Source: Wyeomyia smithii
Taxonomy: Eukaryota > Arthropoda > Insecta > Diptera > Culicidae
Length of the DNA stretch: 64,000 bases
Direction: 5' to 3'
Assembly: GCF_029784165.1 (NCBI RefSeq)
Contig: NC_073696.1
Location: forward strand, 260,134,494 to 260,198,493
This document shows positions 12,420 to 25,196 of this stretch, in pieces (within the stretch, counting starts at the first letter, position 1; each line of letters starts with the position of its first letter). Below the pieces are notes generated by a model. That model made no database searches, was not told the origin of the DNA, and was given only the letters and a program-made list of their open reading frames with translations. The translations under genes were made by a program, and so were the position numbers.

Positions 12420-12810
12420 GCAAAATGAGTCAAGCAAGAGTTCGATGCGGAAGGGTGCCGCATCTTCAGGAACGACAAGATAATCGGGAGCGCAGCTACG
12501 CCAGCTAGATTGTACGAGTTGCGTACAGTTGATGTGGGACCAAACATAAAACCCTGACACATGACCTCGCATTCCCAGGCATAAGACTGGTTTCAAAGGG
12601 ATACTGACACATCTATCATTCCCCAAGCAATCCAAGAAGACTCCTTGTTGACGATGAATGACGGCCTTTTTCGCTACACCGTGATATACCTTCTGAAGGA
12701 GCAGTCAAAAGATACTTAACGAATCCAGGTTTTTATTCAGTCTGTGCAGAATCAATTCAAGAGGACGAAGTGATTCTATCAGACTAAGGTGATGAATACC
12801 AAAACGAAGC
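12420..12810 (+). pseudogene. Ty1/copia GAG-pre-integrase and integrase core, broken
   Basis: The first part encodes EGCRIFRNDKIIGSA and ARLYELRTV, the zinc-binding pre-integrase segment of copia Pol. The second encodes FFRYTVIYLLKEQSK and, after a stop, a motif ILSD*GDEY. These correspond to the SRYT..YLLKEKSE and RSDNGGEY motifs around the catalytic Asp residues of copia integrases. The Asp in SD is kept, but a stop replaces the next codon. A dead gene. Confidence 0.7.
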
Positions 12811-12959
12811 TCTGAAACGTTTCTGCTACGACGGGGGCATCAGTTAGAAGTTAACGATAGTCTACACCCCGCAGTAAAAAAGGGTTGCGGAGCGCTTCTT
12901 ATGAAAATGACGCCCGGTTGAACTCATGACTTAAGACGAGCTCGTATTTTTATTCATGT

Positions 12960-13370
12960 TCTAGGTAATACCCCAGAAAATGTTGTTCATGGCCTATTCC
13001 CTGCACCATAAGACCTACGTAGATCTTGACAAGGACAGTAAAGACCGCTATTGCCTGTCACATCAGGAGGTTCGTCAGGGGAAAACCGAACCTTTGCTAC
13101 CTTTTCCAACGAATGGTGGCGTTCTAGTTCTAATATCATCCGATGGAGGTAACGACTGCGTTCCGTACGAAGACGATGGAGTCAGTGAGAGCAGCGATAG
13201 CATTGGCTAAGATGATGACGAGACGAGCGAGACAGATGTTTACGTTTTTAAGACCGCAACTTTCCACACAGAAGAAGATGACCCCATCGACTCTGAATCT
13301 ATCGTTACTGAAGGACAAGAGGAGTTTGTTGCTACACAGAATACAGATGTATGGCGCTTGGTAGAGTAGA
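12960..13370 (+). pseudogene. Ty1/copia integrase C-terminal end and acidic linker
   Basis: LFMAYSLHHKTYVDLDKDSKD followed by YCLSHQEV resembles the copia segment with FLGY, a Tyr-Arg and a cleavage-site SRDV. After it comes a long Glu/Asp/Ser-rich stretch through one stop, typical of the linker between integrase and RT. The reverse transcriptase itself is absent. Confidence 0.45.
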
Positions 13371-13419
13371 CTGTCCATCAATACCATAAGCCCCGATCGT
13401 TCGAGTACGCAATGAGGTG

Positions 13420-13699
13420 TTTGGAAAGTGTATTTAAGAAAGGTGTCCAAACCTTTTTTTGAGTCGTCCCCACATCCACGGAACAATATCCTTTTCGGCC
13501 AGGTATCAGAACGCAGCGCGATGTCCTTGACGATTGGATCCATTTCAATTTTGAAGCTCATTCTGCTAATATCTGCTCCTTTTTTCACCAGCGGTACTAC
13601 AACTTGTTCAGGGTCATGACATTTCACGCTGTTTTTCAACTGATTCCGGTTTGACACTGTGGTGAATACAAGCTTAGGAAAATGACTGGAGAGCGACAC
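13420..13699 (-). pseudogene. LINE ORF1 (gag-like) C-terminal fragment
   Basis: On the - strand an ORF from 13699 reads SRMSFKIEMDPIVKD and then SDTWPKRILFRGC. The pattern S-F-K-(I/V) ... W-P-x-x-(I/V)-L-x-R is found near the zinc-knuckle end of ORF1 proteins of insect non-LTR elements. The open frame continues to 13136, but that part lies antisense to the copia linker and is probably chance. Confidence 0.4.
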
Positions 13700-14340
13700 T
13701 ATACTGACGATTTTTCTCTCTTTTCACTCTAACAGCCTCATGCATGAGCTATTCATGAGAGCTCACATACAGCTACAGCTTACACAAGGCAAAGAAACTG
13801 TCTTGTGTTGCGTATGACAGCTCATTCTTGCGCATGTATTTTGTTCGTTCGGACATGACAGCCTAGTTTGATTATTTTAAGGATGTCTTGTTGCTGTTGA
13901 CAGCCTGCTGATCGGCTGCGGCTGTCATCGACTCGCATTTTTTCGTTTCTCCTTTTTCACAGGCCTGTGGCATATTGAATACAAAGCAAACCGTTTCCAT
14001 TGTTGATATTGTTTCCCACGTAAGAAAAAACGTCCTTCGCACCATCTCTCTTTCATTCTTTCATCGGCCTTACTGTCGTGAATTATAATCACCTAACATC
14101 CCGCTCGGATTCGTGTTGAAGGATGTCGGAAGATTATAGGCTGTCATTTGCGACTACTTGGAAATACCAACAGACATAAGGAGATGAGAAATAACAGCCC
14201 GTATGGAGTTGCATGTGTGCTGTCGTCAGTTGCTGTCGGACTGTTTACCGAACGTGTGGGGAGCAGAGAGAGCTGTGCAATACAATGAGAGCCGGATCAG
14301 TTGAAAATTTGCTGTCATTGTCTTGCAGTCATTTTCATAA
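13700..14340. other. Non-coding stretch with repeated TGACAGC words
   Basis: No ORF or family motif. The words TGACAGC, GCTGTCA and GCTGTCG recur about eight times in either orientation (near 13826, 13857, 13898, 13920, 14139, 14219, 14231 and 14308). It lies between LINE fragments and may be an old LINE 5' region. Confidence 0.35.
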
Positions 14341-14383
14341 CACTGGGTGAATACGTGAACGATAGAACCAAAAGAGATCAGCC

Positions 14384-14830
14384 ACATGTCCTTCCAGACT
14401 AGTCATTGCATTGCAATACTCAGAGAACTTTCCCGCCTCAGCAAAGTTATGCTACTTTGGGTACCTGGTCACTGCGGAATCGTAGGAAATGAACATGCCG
14501 ACAGTTTAGCAAGACAAGAATCTGTTCAGCAATTCATTGGATCGGAAACGTTTCTGGGTATCTCCATATCCGCCATTAAAGGTGAACTAAGTACATGGGA
14601 AAAGCTAGAAATAGCATCTCAACGGCAACATACGCAGGATTGCAGACAATCTGAACAGTTCTTCTACGCCCAACCTTGCGGTTACCAAAAGGCTACTTTG
14701 TTTAACTCGTAACGAACTACGCATCATCACGGGACTCCTCACTGGACACTATACTGCTTTCTGTTATTTAAAGAAAATCGGAAAAGTTCTAACCTACAAT
14801 TACTTACAACACAATACTTTTGCGAGACTC
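14384..14830 (+). pseudogene. Non-LTR retrotransposon RNase H C-terminal fragment
   Basis: The ORF at 14386-14712 encodes LLWVPGHCGIVGNEHADSLA, the last catalytic region (H..G..GNE.AD) of RNase H. After a frameshift near 14700 it continues NELRIITGLLTGHYTAF and LKKIGKV, the segment that normally precedes the C-terminal zinc finger of I/LOA-type LINEs. The zinc finger itself is lost. It is probably the same LINE type as at 1-490, but on the other strand. Confidence 0.75.
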
Positions 14831-14839
14831 TTGCTTCAT

Positions 14840-16500
14840 CGAGGTTAAACTTCTTCGGAAGATACCTCGCAACTCCATACCAGGTATGGAGAATCCCAAA
14901 ACGGTCACCGGTTTCATCAACCTTGTAGTTCCGAATTGGGGCACAGGCCAACTAGCTCAACTCCATCAATGAGTTCGAGCATCTTGTAATCTGTGTAAAG
15001 CAAACGGAGCCAGCCACAAAGCACTTTTGCCCAATGCTCTTCAGACATACAAAAATAGGAACGGTTAGGATCTCAGTCGAAACATTGCCATCACTTGCCA
15101 CTCTGGTACCTCCGATGAATGGTTTATTAACCGGTGAATCTTCGTCACGACGCCGAGGCGAGATACTTAAGTTTTTAAGCTCAGCTCATGCGATTTCATG
15201 TCGCTTTGTTATGGAGATAACCGCACTACCAAACGAAGAGATCGCAGATTTGGATTGAGCACATTTCATCAGCTTAGCACGTTCATCGCACATCCAAAAC
15301 GAATTTGGGCTAGCATGGACAATACCACAGAACAGATATGCAACTTCGAACAAAACTCTGCAGCAAATCGGTACCCAAGCTTTCGCATTCATTTTTTGCT
15401 GTTCCATCCTACATTGATTTTACAGTGCATCGTTCGAACAGTTCGCTCCAATAGTTTGAACATGTACCAAAAACTATTTTTTTTTGCTTTAATGACCAGG
15501 CAAAAAGGTGATCTTGAACAGTTGAATCTATCAAAATCAAGTTAAGACAGGATCGCATTCAAGAGATCTTTAAAGTGGAAATTCAGTAACAATTCACAAT
15601 CAACGTCAATGAAACAAATTAAACTAAAAATCTTTCAACCATTCAAACATTGTCTAACAAATTTTCATGGATCGTACACCTCACCACTGCTAAAACTATT
15701 TAAACCTGTTAGTTGAATATTTTCGTTGGACTTGGAAACCGAATTTCTCGATCAACGACAATATTTATTTCTCGTACCGTTTTTTATACCTAACATTGCT
15801 AGAAATGCATATCAGACGCGCTGTACAAGCACTGCTTACTTCATTAGGTACAATGTAAAAATTGATTTTCGTTAGTCAAGATATTCAGTTTTCAACTTGG
15901 GCAACAATGAAATTCATTAAAAATATATCTACATTAAAACCGTTGCACGTATGCGGGTGGTACTGTACGTTTATCATGGAAAGGCACCCTCGCTATACCA
16001 GTACCGGGGAGAACAAAGGATTCTCTCGATGAAAAAGCGGCGAGAGCTCATACAGTCCTTTTGTTGAACGAATGGAATCTAAGCGTAATGAAATTTCGAG
16101 TGTAAAATGCATGCTCTCCACCGCTAGATGTCGATGCTTAAAATAAAGAGATTTTGCCTCGTTTTTGGTTCTTCAGTTGAACAGATGTGACAATACTCAA
16201 CGATGCCTTGTTTGACTTCGTGCTAGTGCATTTTAAATGGATCAATCTATCGCAAAAAAACTCTTCCATGCATGTAATGGAAACTTCATCGTTTTTAGCC
16301 CGTTTAGCACATTGATCACAAGCGGTAGACATACTAAAACGATTCGCAACAGAAAAGAAACAAGCAAAAACAGCTGATGGTGTTGCTCCAATGAAGAAAA
16401 GTTGGATTCTGCAGCGTGATTTATAAATTCAAAGCTTTGACCCTTTCGAGAGTTGTGCCGGGAATCGATCAATTATGCTAGGGCAACTTATTTTTACAAC
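14840..16500. other. No recognised gene
   Basis: Weakly biased sequence with ORFs up to 115 codons on both strands (15034-15545), none with a recognisable motif or splice sites. It may be further decayed retroelement 3' sequence. Confidence 0.3.
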
Positions 16501-16508
16501 ACTAAAAT

Positions 16509-17450
16509 CAGGGCCGGTGGTTCATGTGGGTAGTAGTACCCACTTGGAAAATATCCATATGGGTACTTACCCACACGGAACTATCTGACAAAACCCAAAA
16601 AAAATGTAATGTTGCGAGCGACAGATTTTTTTATGGAAATCAACAGATTCATGTTCTACAGATTTAGTTTCTCAGGGAAGAGGATTTTTTTTTAATTGTA
16701 TCATTTACGATAGAGATTAGAGAATTTCAGTTACGATAGAGTTCTAAATTTTTGTTTTCTATCGGACTTCGGGAAGTAGAATCTCGAGGCGGTCAAAGTT
16801 ACAGTTCTTTGGTCGATGCAAGGAATGTTCGAGCTGGTATTGTCTCTTGTGTGTTCTGGTGTAGTTCGAATCTCCAAGCCCAAAAGTTTCCATATCCCTG
16901 AAAGTTAATTTTTTTAAACAATTTTTTATGAAATAACATTTTAATAATATTTCGTGCATTTCTAAGAGATTTGCTATGAAAAAAAATCGATTTCGGAAAC
17001 TTCAAGAACTACTCTTGTGCATTTTTAGACTGGTCAAAAATGTAAGACTTTCACAACTGTAAGTGAAACTTTATCAGAAGTTCGATTAGGCTCAAATTTC
17101 AGATGGAGACTTTCTTCGAGAAGACAGGAATTGCTTCGAGTGAGCTTATTTAATTGCTTTCCATGGTAAATTCATTGAAAACAATTATCTGTCTTGGATT
17201 GTTGCTATCACCATCCGAAATTTTTTTTTTTTTTTTTTTAATGCAAACTACTGAACAAAATTCGAAATCCAGTTTCTCTTAAACATTCCATTGGCATTCA
17301 TTGTTGATGCACTGTGAAATTTTCGTAAAATTATGTTCATGTATCTCTAAGGCGCCACCCCCCCCCCCCCCCCCAGCTACGCCTTTGTCACCCATGAGTC
17401 TTCCCAATTCCTTACTACCCACTCGGGAAAATAATGTGACGCCGGCCCTG
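16509..17450. mobile_element. Non-autonomous hAT-like element with 8 bp target duplication
   Basis: Starts CAGGGCCGG at 16509 and ends CCGGCCCTG at 17450. Inside both ends GGGTAGTA recurs as an inverted subterminal repeat (16529-16536 and 17413-17420). The flanks are ACTAAAAT (16501-16508) and ACTAAAAA (17451-17458), an 8 bp target duplication with one mismatch. CAGGG termini plus an 8 bp duplication are hallmarks of hAT transposons. No transposase remains. The interior holds a T20 run (about 17220-17239) and a long C run (about 17357-17374). Confidence 0.85.
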
Positions 17451-17458
17451 ACTAAAAA

Positions 17459-19741
17459 ATCACAGTAGACTAGTTTTACACAGTAAACTGCTTCAACTTC
17501 GAATAACCGGCACTCAGATACTTCACTTGAGAACAAAATAAGCCGCAAAATGATAACCGGTGTAATGGTAAATCAATCAAAACTAAAGAACTGAATTATA
17601 AAAAAAAAACAATTGGCAACACAATTTTACTGAAACTGACTTAAATTTCAAAGTTTGTTTATTGTAAAAATAGAGCTGGTCGACAAAAAAAAAACCTAAA
17701 GCTGAAACTGAAGTTTATTGTTGATAAAAATTTTTACTCTGCCAACCTATTTTTTTTTTTTTTGTATGTTCCGTTTCAAATCAAAGACTCCCATACCGAC
17801 AAGTTTTACTATCGTTGCTTATAGTGCCACAAGGTTTCCACTAGTTTACGATGTCGCGCGCATTTGCCACATATTTTCCGCCAACAGCTGTACAACATAA
17901 AAATTCAGCGGCGACAAACCATCAGAAACGATTGCATTGGCATTTGGTGTCAAACTGTATAAGCTTTGGGTACAAATTGTGCATCGGTTATTTTTTTGTT
18001 GTTCCAGAAGGCAAACTGCCTCAAGGCCTAGCAAGAACGATTGTCGACGGCGGATTCGCTGAGCAATTGCACCAAACGAGCAAAAATCGTGCATTTGCAA
18101 TGTATGTTGGTAATATTGGCAAATTTATGGGCACTTTTTAGGCTGCAATTTCGAGCAATCTTTCCCCATTCAGATGGACCGGCAATAGAAGCTCTTTTTA
18201 ACGGGATTATGTAGCAGCGGGGGTAAAACGTACCTGGTTGCTTCGGTGCAATGCTAACAACATTTTACCTAGACGTAGGACCCAACAAGGTGCCCAAATC
18301 GCAGAAGCTAAGTAACTGTGTTTGTGAAGCAGTCCAGCAGTTTTTCTCAATTCATGTCACCTAGAGGAACGATTCGTGTTACGCCATTCTTCCGCATGTG
18401 CAATTCTTATGGGATCCATTTGTAAAAAAATACTTGCTCCGCATCAGTTGCTTCAATTCGAACCGGAACGGGCAGACCGTGTAAAAACGCAATCGTAAGC
18501 AACAATATTGTCTGCCCTGGTTAGGAGAAATTTATCCCCAGGTATGGTGCAGTAGCTTCGCTCTACTCATTAGTCATTCTGGTCGGCAACTCTATTAGAC
18601 CAGCTTCAATTGTAGTTTGTAATTATTTCACAGCACAACACAATCCTCCAGCGAGAAGTTCAATTTTACGTTTTGGGTTACAAGTGTTTTGAGCATAGTC
18701 GTGCACAAGGTGGAGCTAGGGTATTGGGGGCTCAAAGCTACGAAAGTTTTTGAGCAGGCCTCCAGTAACTAAGTTGTTTAGAATCCGAAAATATGGGGAG
18801 AATAAATGAAGTACACTAGCGGACGTGCCTCTTCGAAGAAAAATCCTGAAAAATATTCGTCTTTATTCGAAACGTTACACTTGTGTGCCACCATTAAGCT
18901 TATTGCCTACTAACTTCTTTTCGTAAAACGGTTTTTGTCTTTGCTAATGGGTGTTCGCGCTTGCTTAAATTAACACCAGCGGCATTACTGGCGGTTTTTA
19001 TCTTTGTTAATAAATGTGCACGCTTGCTTATAGCGACACTAGCGGCATTATTGCCCACTAAGCAAAATTTCAAAATGATCGTTATTTTTCTGGTCGGTGA
19101 AATCGTCATCGAGTGACACGTCTGTTTGTCTGTGGTATGAGCTTCTCGTAGAGGCTTCCATCAGCTAGGTACGCCTTAACGCCTTTAGAATTTCAAGATG
19201 GTGACTTCCGATCCAGTTTCGGCTAAAATGGCCGAATACTACCTAATATGAGTATTGTCTAAATTCAGTCATTTAAAAACAAATTTAATTATTTATTTTA
19301 TTTCAATTTAATTTATTTTAATTTTGTTTAAATTTATTCTGTATTTTGGTGATTTTGCTCATCTTCATCACAGAAGTTAGTTGCGCTTGCGCCATCTGTG
19401 CTGCTGTCAGCTGTGCCTGCACAAGCTGCAGCTGCCCTGCCGGCATGCGACGGCTGGGCCGCGCTGTACGGCCGCATACTCTACCGGAGAGACCTGTTCA
19501 TTTTTTAATTTCGCTCCGCAAGTAGTGCAGAACTGGAACAAAAAAAAATATATTCAAAAATAAACAAAAAAAATATTTAAATATATATAGATATTGGGGT
19601 GGTGAATCGTTATATGGAAAAAACGAAACTTGATAGCAGAAAGCCAGAACCAAATTTTTCTGACGTGGAGCTACGTCTTTGTATTCTATACTGGTGTAAA
19701 ATTGGAAATAAAACTGGCAAATGTTGCGTCAGATTTCAAAC
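17459..19741. other. No recognised gene
   Basis: Short ORFs at 17718-18141 and a GC-rich patch at 19380-19500 (reverse strand rich in Ala and Gln codons). Neither has a recognisable motif. Confidence 0.3.
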
Positions 19742-19825
19742 GGTAATAACAGCATAACCACATGATGGATAACAATAACCAATATGTGGTTGGATAGATA
19801 AAATGTTGAACAATTTTGTAATACG
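19742..19825 (+). repeat. Dispersed repeat, copy 1
   Basis: About 80 bp matching 24258-24340 in the same orientation: both carry ACCACATGATGGAT, AACAATAA/CACAATAA and GACAATTTTGTRAT-like ends. Unidentified. Confidence 0.6.
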
Positions 19826-20353
19826 CTAGTAACCATTATTTTTTCATTGCAAAGCGATAAAAAGTGTTAAAGACAAATTTACGCGAACAATGAACCAATC
19901 GCATGCGAGCATTCCTAGCACAGACGACATGAATAGATACCAACCATTCCCTGTGATATTCTCTGTATCAATATAAAAAAAATGGCACAGTCTCCCCGTC
20001 CCAATAGATTAATTCATGTTTGCTTCTATGAACCTAAACTAATTAGATGTCTCGAAGGTATAGGTTTTTCGAAAAGTCTTGAACAATTTCTGAACCTGCT
20101 GTCAGAGTGTAATAGATGCTGATGTCTTGAAAGAAAACATGCTGGTAAAAGCAATAGTACCGCAGACTACATGTGGAGCAGAGCGCTGCTAGTTTCTCTT
20201 CGCCTATCGTTGCAGCGGGCACGACTTCTGTTCGCGTGCAATCAAAACTGCAATGCTGCTACTGTCGGTGATTGGAAGTTTATCTCATGAATATGATTAC
20301 CATAAAAACCATAAGTTACTCAGCAAGAATCGAACATTTTTGCAACGGTTATA

Positions 20354-20574
20354 CCGTGACTGCGGGTATTTCCGCGCACTCATGTTAAAAATCTATTTTT
20401 CAACAGTAAATTTCACTAAAACACAAATAATTTGGGTGCTTTACCATGTGCGTAGCATAGCCTGTTATGATAGTACAGAAATTAGGTATGTTTTAGTAAA
20501 ATTTACTGTTGAAAACAGTTTTTTATGATAAGTGCACTGAAATATGTGCTGCGCGGAACTACCCGCAGTCACGG
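20354..20574. mobile_element. Palindromic MITE, TA-flanked
   Basis: The left end CCGTGACTGCGGGTA and the right end TACCCGCAGTCACGG are exact complements. The inverted match continues, with small gaps, through CAACAGTAAATTT..ACTAAAAC at about 20402-20422 and GTTTTAGTAAAATTTACTGTTG. About 220 bp with arms of about 75 bp. TA dinucleotides flank both ends, as in Tc1/mariner-type insertions. Confidence 0.8.
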
Positions 20575-20599
20575 TAAATGATTTTTATTTATGTTTTAT

Positions 20600-23500
20600 C
20601 TTAGATATTCACTAAATAATCGTGACCGACATAATATCGAACGAGTAAGTTCCTAAAAACACTAATTTTAGAAGAGTAAGAGCCGGCGAATGCTCGTGGA
20701 TTTTTTGTTCATTTACTAACATCTATTCAGAAACTTTTGTTTTACGTTTCAACATTGTTAGATGTTTTTCTTATTTTCAACTTTACAAATAAAATAATAT
20801 ACTTATATTAGCTGTCTTCATTATACAGTAAATGTAATTGTTGGCAAATGAAACAAACTTGTGAAGCAAAAAACAAAAATGAATCTTTTTAAACATACAC
20901 TTCGTTTTAATTGTTGAATATTGTTTGAAAAAAAAAAAAACACTACAGGCACAACATCATTAAGTGTAGAAAAAGTTCTTTCGTGTGTAATTGAATATAT
21001 TTCTTGAAAAATGTAGGAAAGGCTGAGAATTGAAATACGTAAATCACTGAACAATCGAATTTATTGTGTCTGTAAATACAGTAATTACAGTGTTTAGTCG
21101 CACGTCACCATTGCATACAACTCTAGGGTTGCATACCTTGTAGTATTTGTACTATTTGTGGCCCCAAACAACCCTTAATTTACCTGAAGTCGACTGGTTT
21201 TGTCTCCGCTTGGCGCATTGCATTTCAAATTTGTATTAAAATTTATATGAAAAAAAAACAACTTTTTCCCATTAACCTTTCTTTGCTGATTTTGCTATAT
21301 TTTTGTTCCTTAATCGAAAGTTAATATAAAGACAATAAATGAAGTACATGATTGACCATTGCAGAGAGGACAGGCTCTCCTGAACCGAAAATATGAAAAT
21401 TATGCTCGAAAAACACTTTAATAAACCCCTCCGAAAATGAAAATGGTATCCACGGCTATTTCCTTAAGCGAACTGAAAGAAGCTCAGTTTCCGTATTGAT
21501 ATCATGATCCTACCAATCAAAGACAGTAAGAGCTTCTCGCAGAGGACTGTGACCGGGTTTCTGTTTTCATTTGATTCTATTTGCAGCGCTCCATTTGCAC
21601 ACAAATTTAGCGATTTTTTCTCGGAAGCCTTAAGTCTTGTCACAGTCTAGATTGACTAGAGTGTCATAGCTTTCATCTGCCACCAATAGCCTCTTATTTC
21701 CAGCAGATTTCACGTACATTTTTTTCTTACTATTAACCAGCGGAAATCTAGGCGTGGGTTTTCCGGCCGTCAAATTCAAGGATAATTGCGTCCCACTCTT
21801 TGACGTGGGTACGGCTCGCGGATTTTAATTCAGTTGATGGAAGGGAATTTTATCAGTCAAAAAAACGAAGCAACTCTGGTAAGGCCAACTTCGACGGTTG
21901 TTTGTGTCCCCACCCCCGGGAGTCATAGCAGTTGTAATAAATTTGAAATTTAATTCACTCCATAAACATGTCACCCGTCGTCGGTCGTTGCATCGTTTCG
22001 CACTGACAGATGCATTCACGGTGTATTCACACTTTCGCACGAGGAAAAGGTACCTACACCCGTGAAAGCCGATGGCTCCGTTCCGTTTCACAGCTGGCGG
22101 GGAATGATTTGCAGATAAAGGTGCTTTTATGCAATGAAATATGATCTTTCAGCGCTTATCGTCGAAGTTCGAGTGCGTAGAAGGAGCCACCACTACGCCA
22201 TTATTGCAGCGATGACGCCAACTTGGATGAAGTATTGAGAGGGCAATGGCAAACATATCACTTGCTGATTTTATTTCACTTCGAGCACATCAATAATATT
22301 GATTTAGATTAGTTTAGTATTAGTTGATCAAATGTTATTATTATCATGACACTTCCCTAATTCCCTAAAACGTAAATGTAAAATACACAAGAACTTTTAT
22401 AATTTAAACATCATTTTATGTAGCAACACTCTCAATGTAAACCTAACGACCATCGTACAAAGCGGATTTACAATTATTTTTTTCACCTTATTCTTGTAAA
22501 AAATAGCGTGTTTCCTGTGAAAATTAATTTCATTAGATTAGTTTGAAATTTGAGATGGGTTGACATTCATACCAATTAAAAAATTTTCGATAATCAACTG
22601 CGCTAGGAGCACCGATGCACGTAAGGGTATTTGAGTGTAAAAGTTGGAATAAATTGCTAAACTCAAAATTATTATTGAACCCCCATAATTAATACCACTA
22701 GCTTCATAGATAGTGGGGGTATCCCATGACAACTATTTTGCCTTAATTTGTTTGGTTTTTGGCTCACAACAGCTGTCAAACTAGAAGGCAAAAGCAAAGC
22801 AGATTATGAATACGAAGTTTTGTGATTTTTTTGGTGGAATTTATAATACAGGTGATTTTATTCGGCCTGTTTCAAATACGGATCATCAAATGAAAGGTAT
22901 GCATTAGGTTTTGAACATTTTTGATGGAGAGTTTGGTGTCTTGTTGACTGCATACTTTGCATTCCCAATTATGGATATTTTACCTTTCGAATTGAGCTTC
23001 GAAATTGTTTTTTTCTATGTTCTGGACGTTTCTGTGCACAAACAAACTCATTTTGAGTAGATACGAGTGTCCTTAAACACGACCAGAAAAAAAAGCTTGC
23101 GCATGTTTGCGCGTTTATGATATATCATGATTTTATGCAATCCTATGCAATGTTTTTTTTAATTTATTAGTTTTTTTTAATCGCGACGTGTTTTCAGACA
23201 TCGAAAAACAACTTTCAGAGGAAACTTCTTTGAAAATGGCTTAAAGAATTCTCTGCCACACCGTGGAATGAAAAATTTAATTTTTTGGGGGCGAAGTTAT
23301 TCCAAATAATGGATCGTTCTTAAAATCGCGAAGATGCTTAAACAACGAATGAGTGTTTTTAAAACAGATATCATGCGCACCTGGACAGCATCTAATCGAC
23401 ACAAAATCCGCTTCTCAACAATGAATGATGCTTTGAGTCTCTTGGTTCCAGAACAAGTGAATTCCTCTAAGGATGTCGTAGTAACATTTGGGTACGATTT

Positions 23501-23700
23501 TTAGGATGAGTCTGATATAAACGTTTTTTATATTACTTCGTTTAACTGTATAAAAATCAAATATGAATAAGAATATAATTCCAGCTAAATCTATTATTGT
23601 GCAATCGTTCATTTTTTGTGCAGTCTGTATTGAAGCTGTCTGCATAAAAGCAAAACTTCAAAACTGCATTCCGATTCGGATCTCGCATTTTTGTTTGTAA
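20600..23700. other. No recognised gene
   Basis: AT-rich intronic sequence. The 21820-22200 stretch is GC-richer and looks unique, but has no ORF with a recognisable motif. Confidence 0.35.
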
Positions 23701-23707
23701 TTATTAA

Positions 23708-23795
23708 TCATTACTTCGCGGTCAGCTGTTTGGTGTACAGGTCAATTGCTAGGCTAGTACTACGATTCTGTTGACGCTAACAGCCTTTCCGAGCC
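23708..23795 (-). mobile_element. Truncated tRNA-derived SINE, 3' half
   Basis: On the - strand it matches the body of the SINE at 25197: GGCTCGGAAAGGCTGTTAGCG against GACTCGGGAGAGACTGTTAGTG, then CAATTGACCTGTACACCAAACAGCTG. The tRNA-like head is missing. A short (AT)n run follows at 23797-23812. Confidence 0.7.
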
Positions 23796-24257
23796 GATAT
23801 ATATATATATATGATTTTAAATAACTTGTATAAGAAAAGTTATTTATCACTGATACGTAGATATTATTTATCTTTCAATTATAATTTTCATATTGAAGAC
23901 ATAGAAACTGCTTAATATGAAAATGTCAGCGTTATTGTGCATGAAAATAATGTTTTCCAACTTTTCACTCAAAATACCCCTATGTGCGATGATACAAGCG
24001 TGGATATGTTAATGTTATGTTACATTTTTGTACTTTTCTTTGTTGTGTTAAATGAAATGTTTGAGAACATATTAAGAAGGCGTTGCTATTATAAATGCAG
24101 ATGTATGATAAGCGTTATAAAAGAGGCAACAACTTTCTTTTGGACAATGTAATGAGAGATGTCTGAAACATAGTGGCTGGATGGCAAGAGATTTGGTTGT
24201 TCTAGAAGTTAAACAGCTCTAATCGAGGTGTGACGTCGAATGAAAGATTTCAAATGG

Positions 24258-24340
24258 TAATATGGTGTAACCACATGATGGATCACAATAATCAATGTGT
24301 TGTTGGATTGATAAAAAGATGGACAATTTTGTGATTCTTC
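24258..24340 (+). repeat. Dispersed repeat, copy 2
   Basis: Same unit as at 19742-19825. Confidence 0.6.
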
Positions 24341-25196
24341 AGTTATCATTATCACTTCACAATCGAATTGCCGTTTAAATTGTCTTCTTCGTCTTCTTGT
24401 TTCGTATAGAAGCAAATGTAAGTATACAATATGATTATCCAAGTGCCGTAATTACGCTGCGCCTCCGGGGACAACAAAATTCTGTACGTGTATGTCGTTA
24501 GAGGCAGATAGCAGGGTATTTTAATTTGGTGCATTACACAGTGCAACAAAAATTGACTTTTTTTTCTGCCTTGGTTTCTATATATATTTTTTTTGTGTAT
24601 TTTTATGCAAAACTTAATTTCCCCGAGTTTGAACATATTTCAACTTAAGGAGCAACAATGGCGCCATTTTGAATTTTTGAGAAACCGGTAATTTTTGATG
24701 TTTTTTCGATACCATTTTGTTTTAAGACCAAATATCAAAATTCTAAGAGTTTGCCAACATATTAGCATCTTTTAACCCATCTTTTGAAAAAAACAGATCT
24801 CAAATCGAACAAAAACTCAAAACGGTTATTCTACGAAACCGGTTTTTAGTTTTAGTATATTTCACAAAGCAAAATAATATCGATTATTTCTGAGCATTGA
24901 TGGTAATTCGATAATATCTTAAAGTGGTAGTCAAATTATATTTATTTTGAGTAAAAAAGTCTCATAAATCGAATAGTAGGTGTCTGATCTACGTAAAATA
25001 TCAGCAGATAGACCTATTTTTGTATTGTAGGGGAAATCGACATTTTGCTGACATTTTACGTAGATCAGACACCTACCATTCGATTTCTGAGACTTTTTTA
25101 CTCAAGATAAGCTATTATTGGACTACCACTTCAAGATATTACCGAATTACCATTAATGTTCAGAAATAATCGATATTATTTTGCTTTGTGAAATAC

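Larger units (their letters stand above)
8668..13370 (+). mobile_element. Decayed Ty1/copia retrotransposon, split by later insertions
   Basis: Pieces appear in order on the + strand. First, gag N-terminal-like coding with MKLNEG and VEFLLVLDDMWWYVIG (8668-8770). Next, a CCHC zinc knuckle (11442-11483). Then a GAG-pre-integrase motif ending RLYELRT (about 12430-12525), an integrase core (12655-12800), an integrase C-terminal motif and an acidic linker (12960-13370). This is copia order, with integrase before RT. Stops and frameshifts are everywhere. A decayed R1-clade element (9655-11345) lies between gag and the knuckle, and another repeat (11880-12210) lies between the knuckle and integrase. 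LTRs were not found. Confidence 0.6.

Noticed and set aside
13136..13420. N-to-C continuation of the 187-codon - strand ORF
   Set aside because: Antisense to the copia acidic linker; only the part right of 13420 resembles LINE ORF1.
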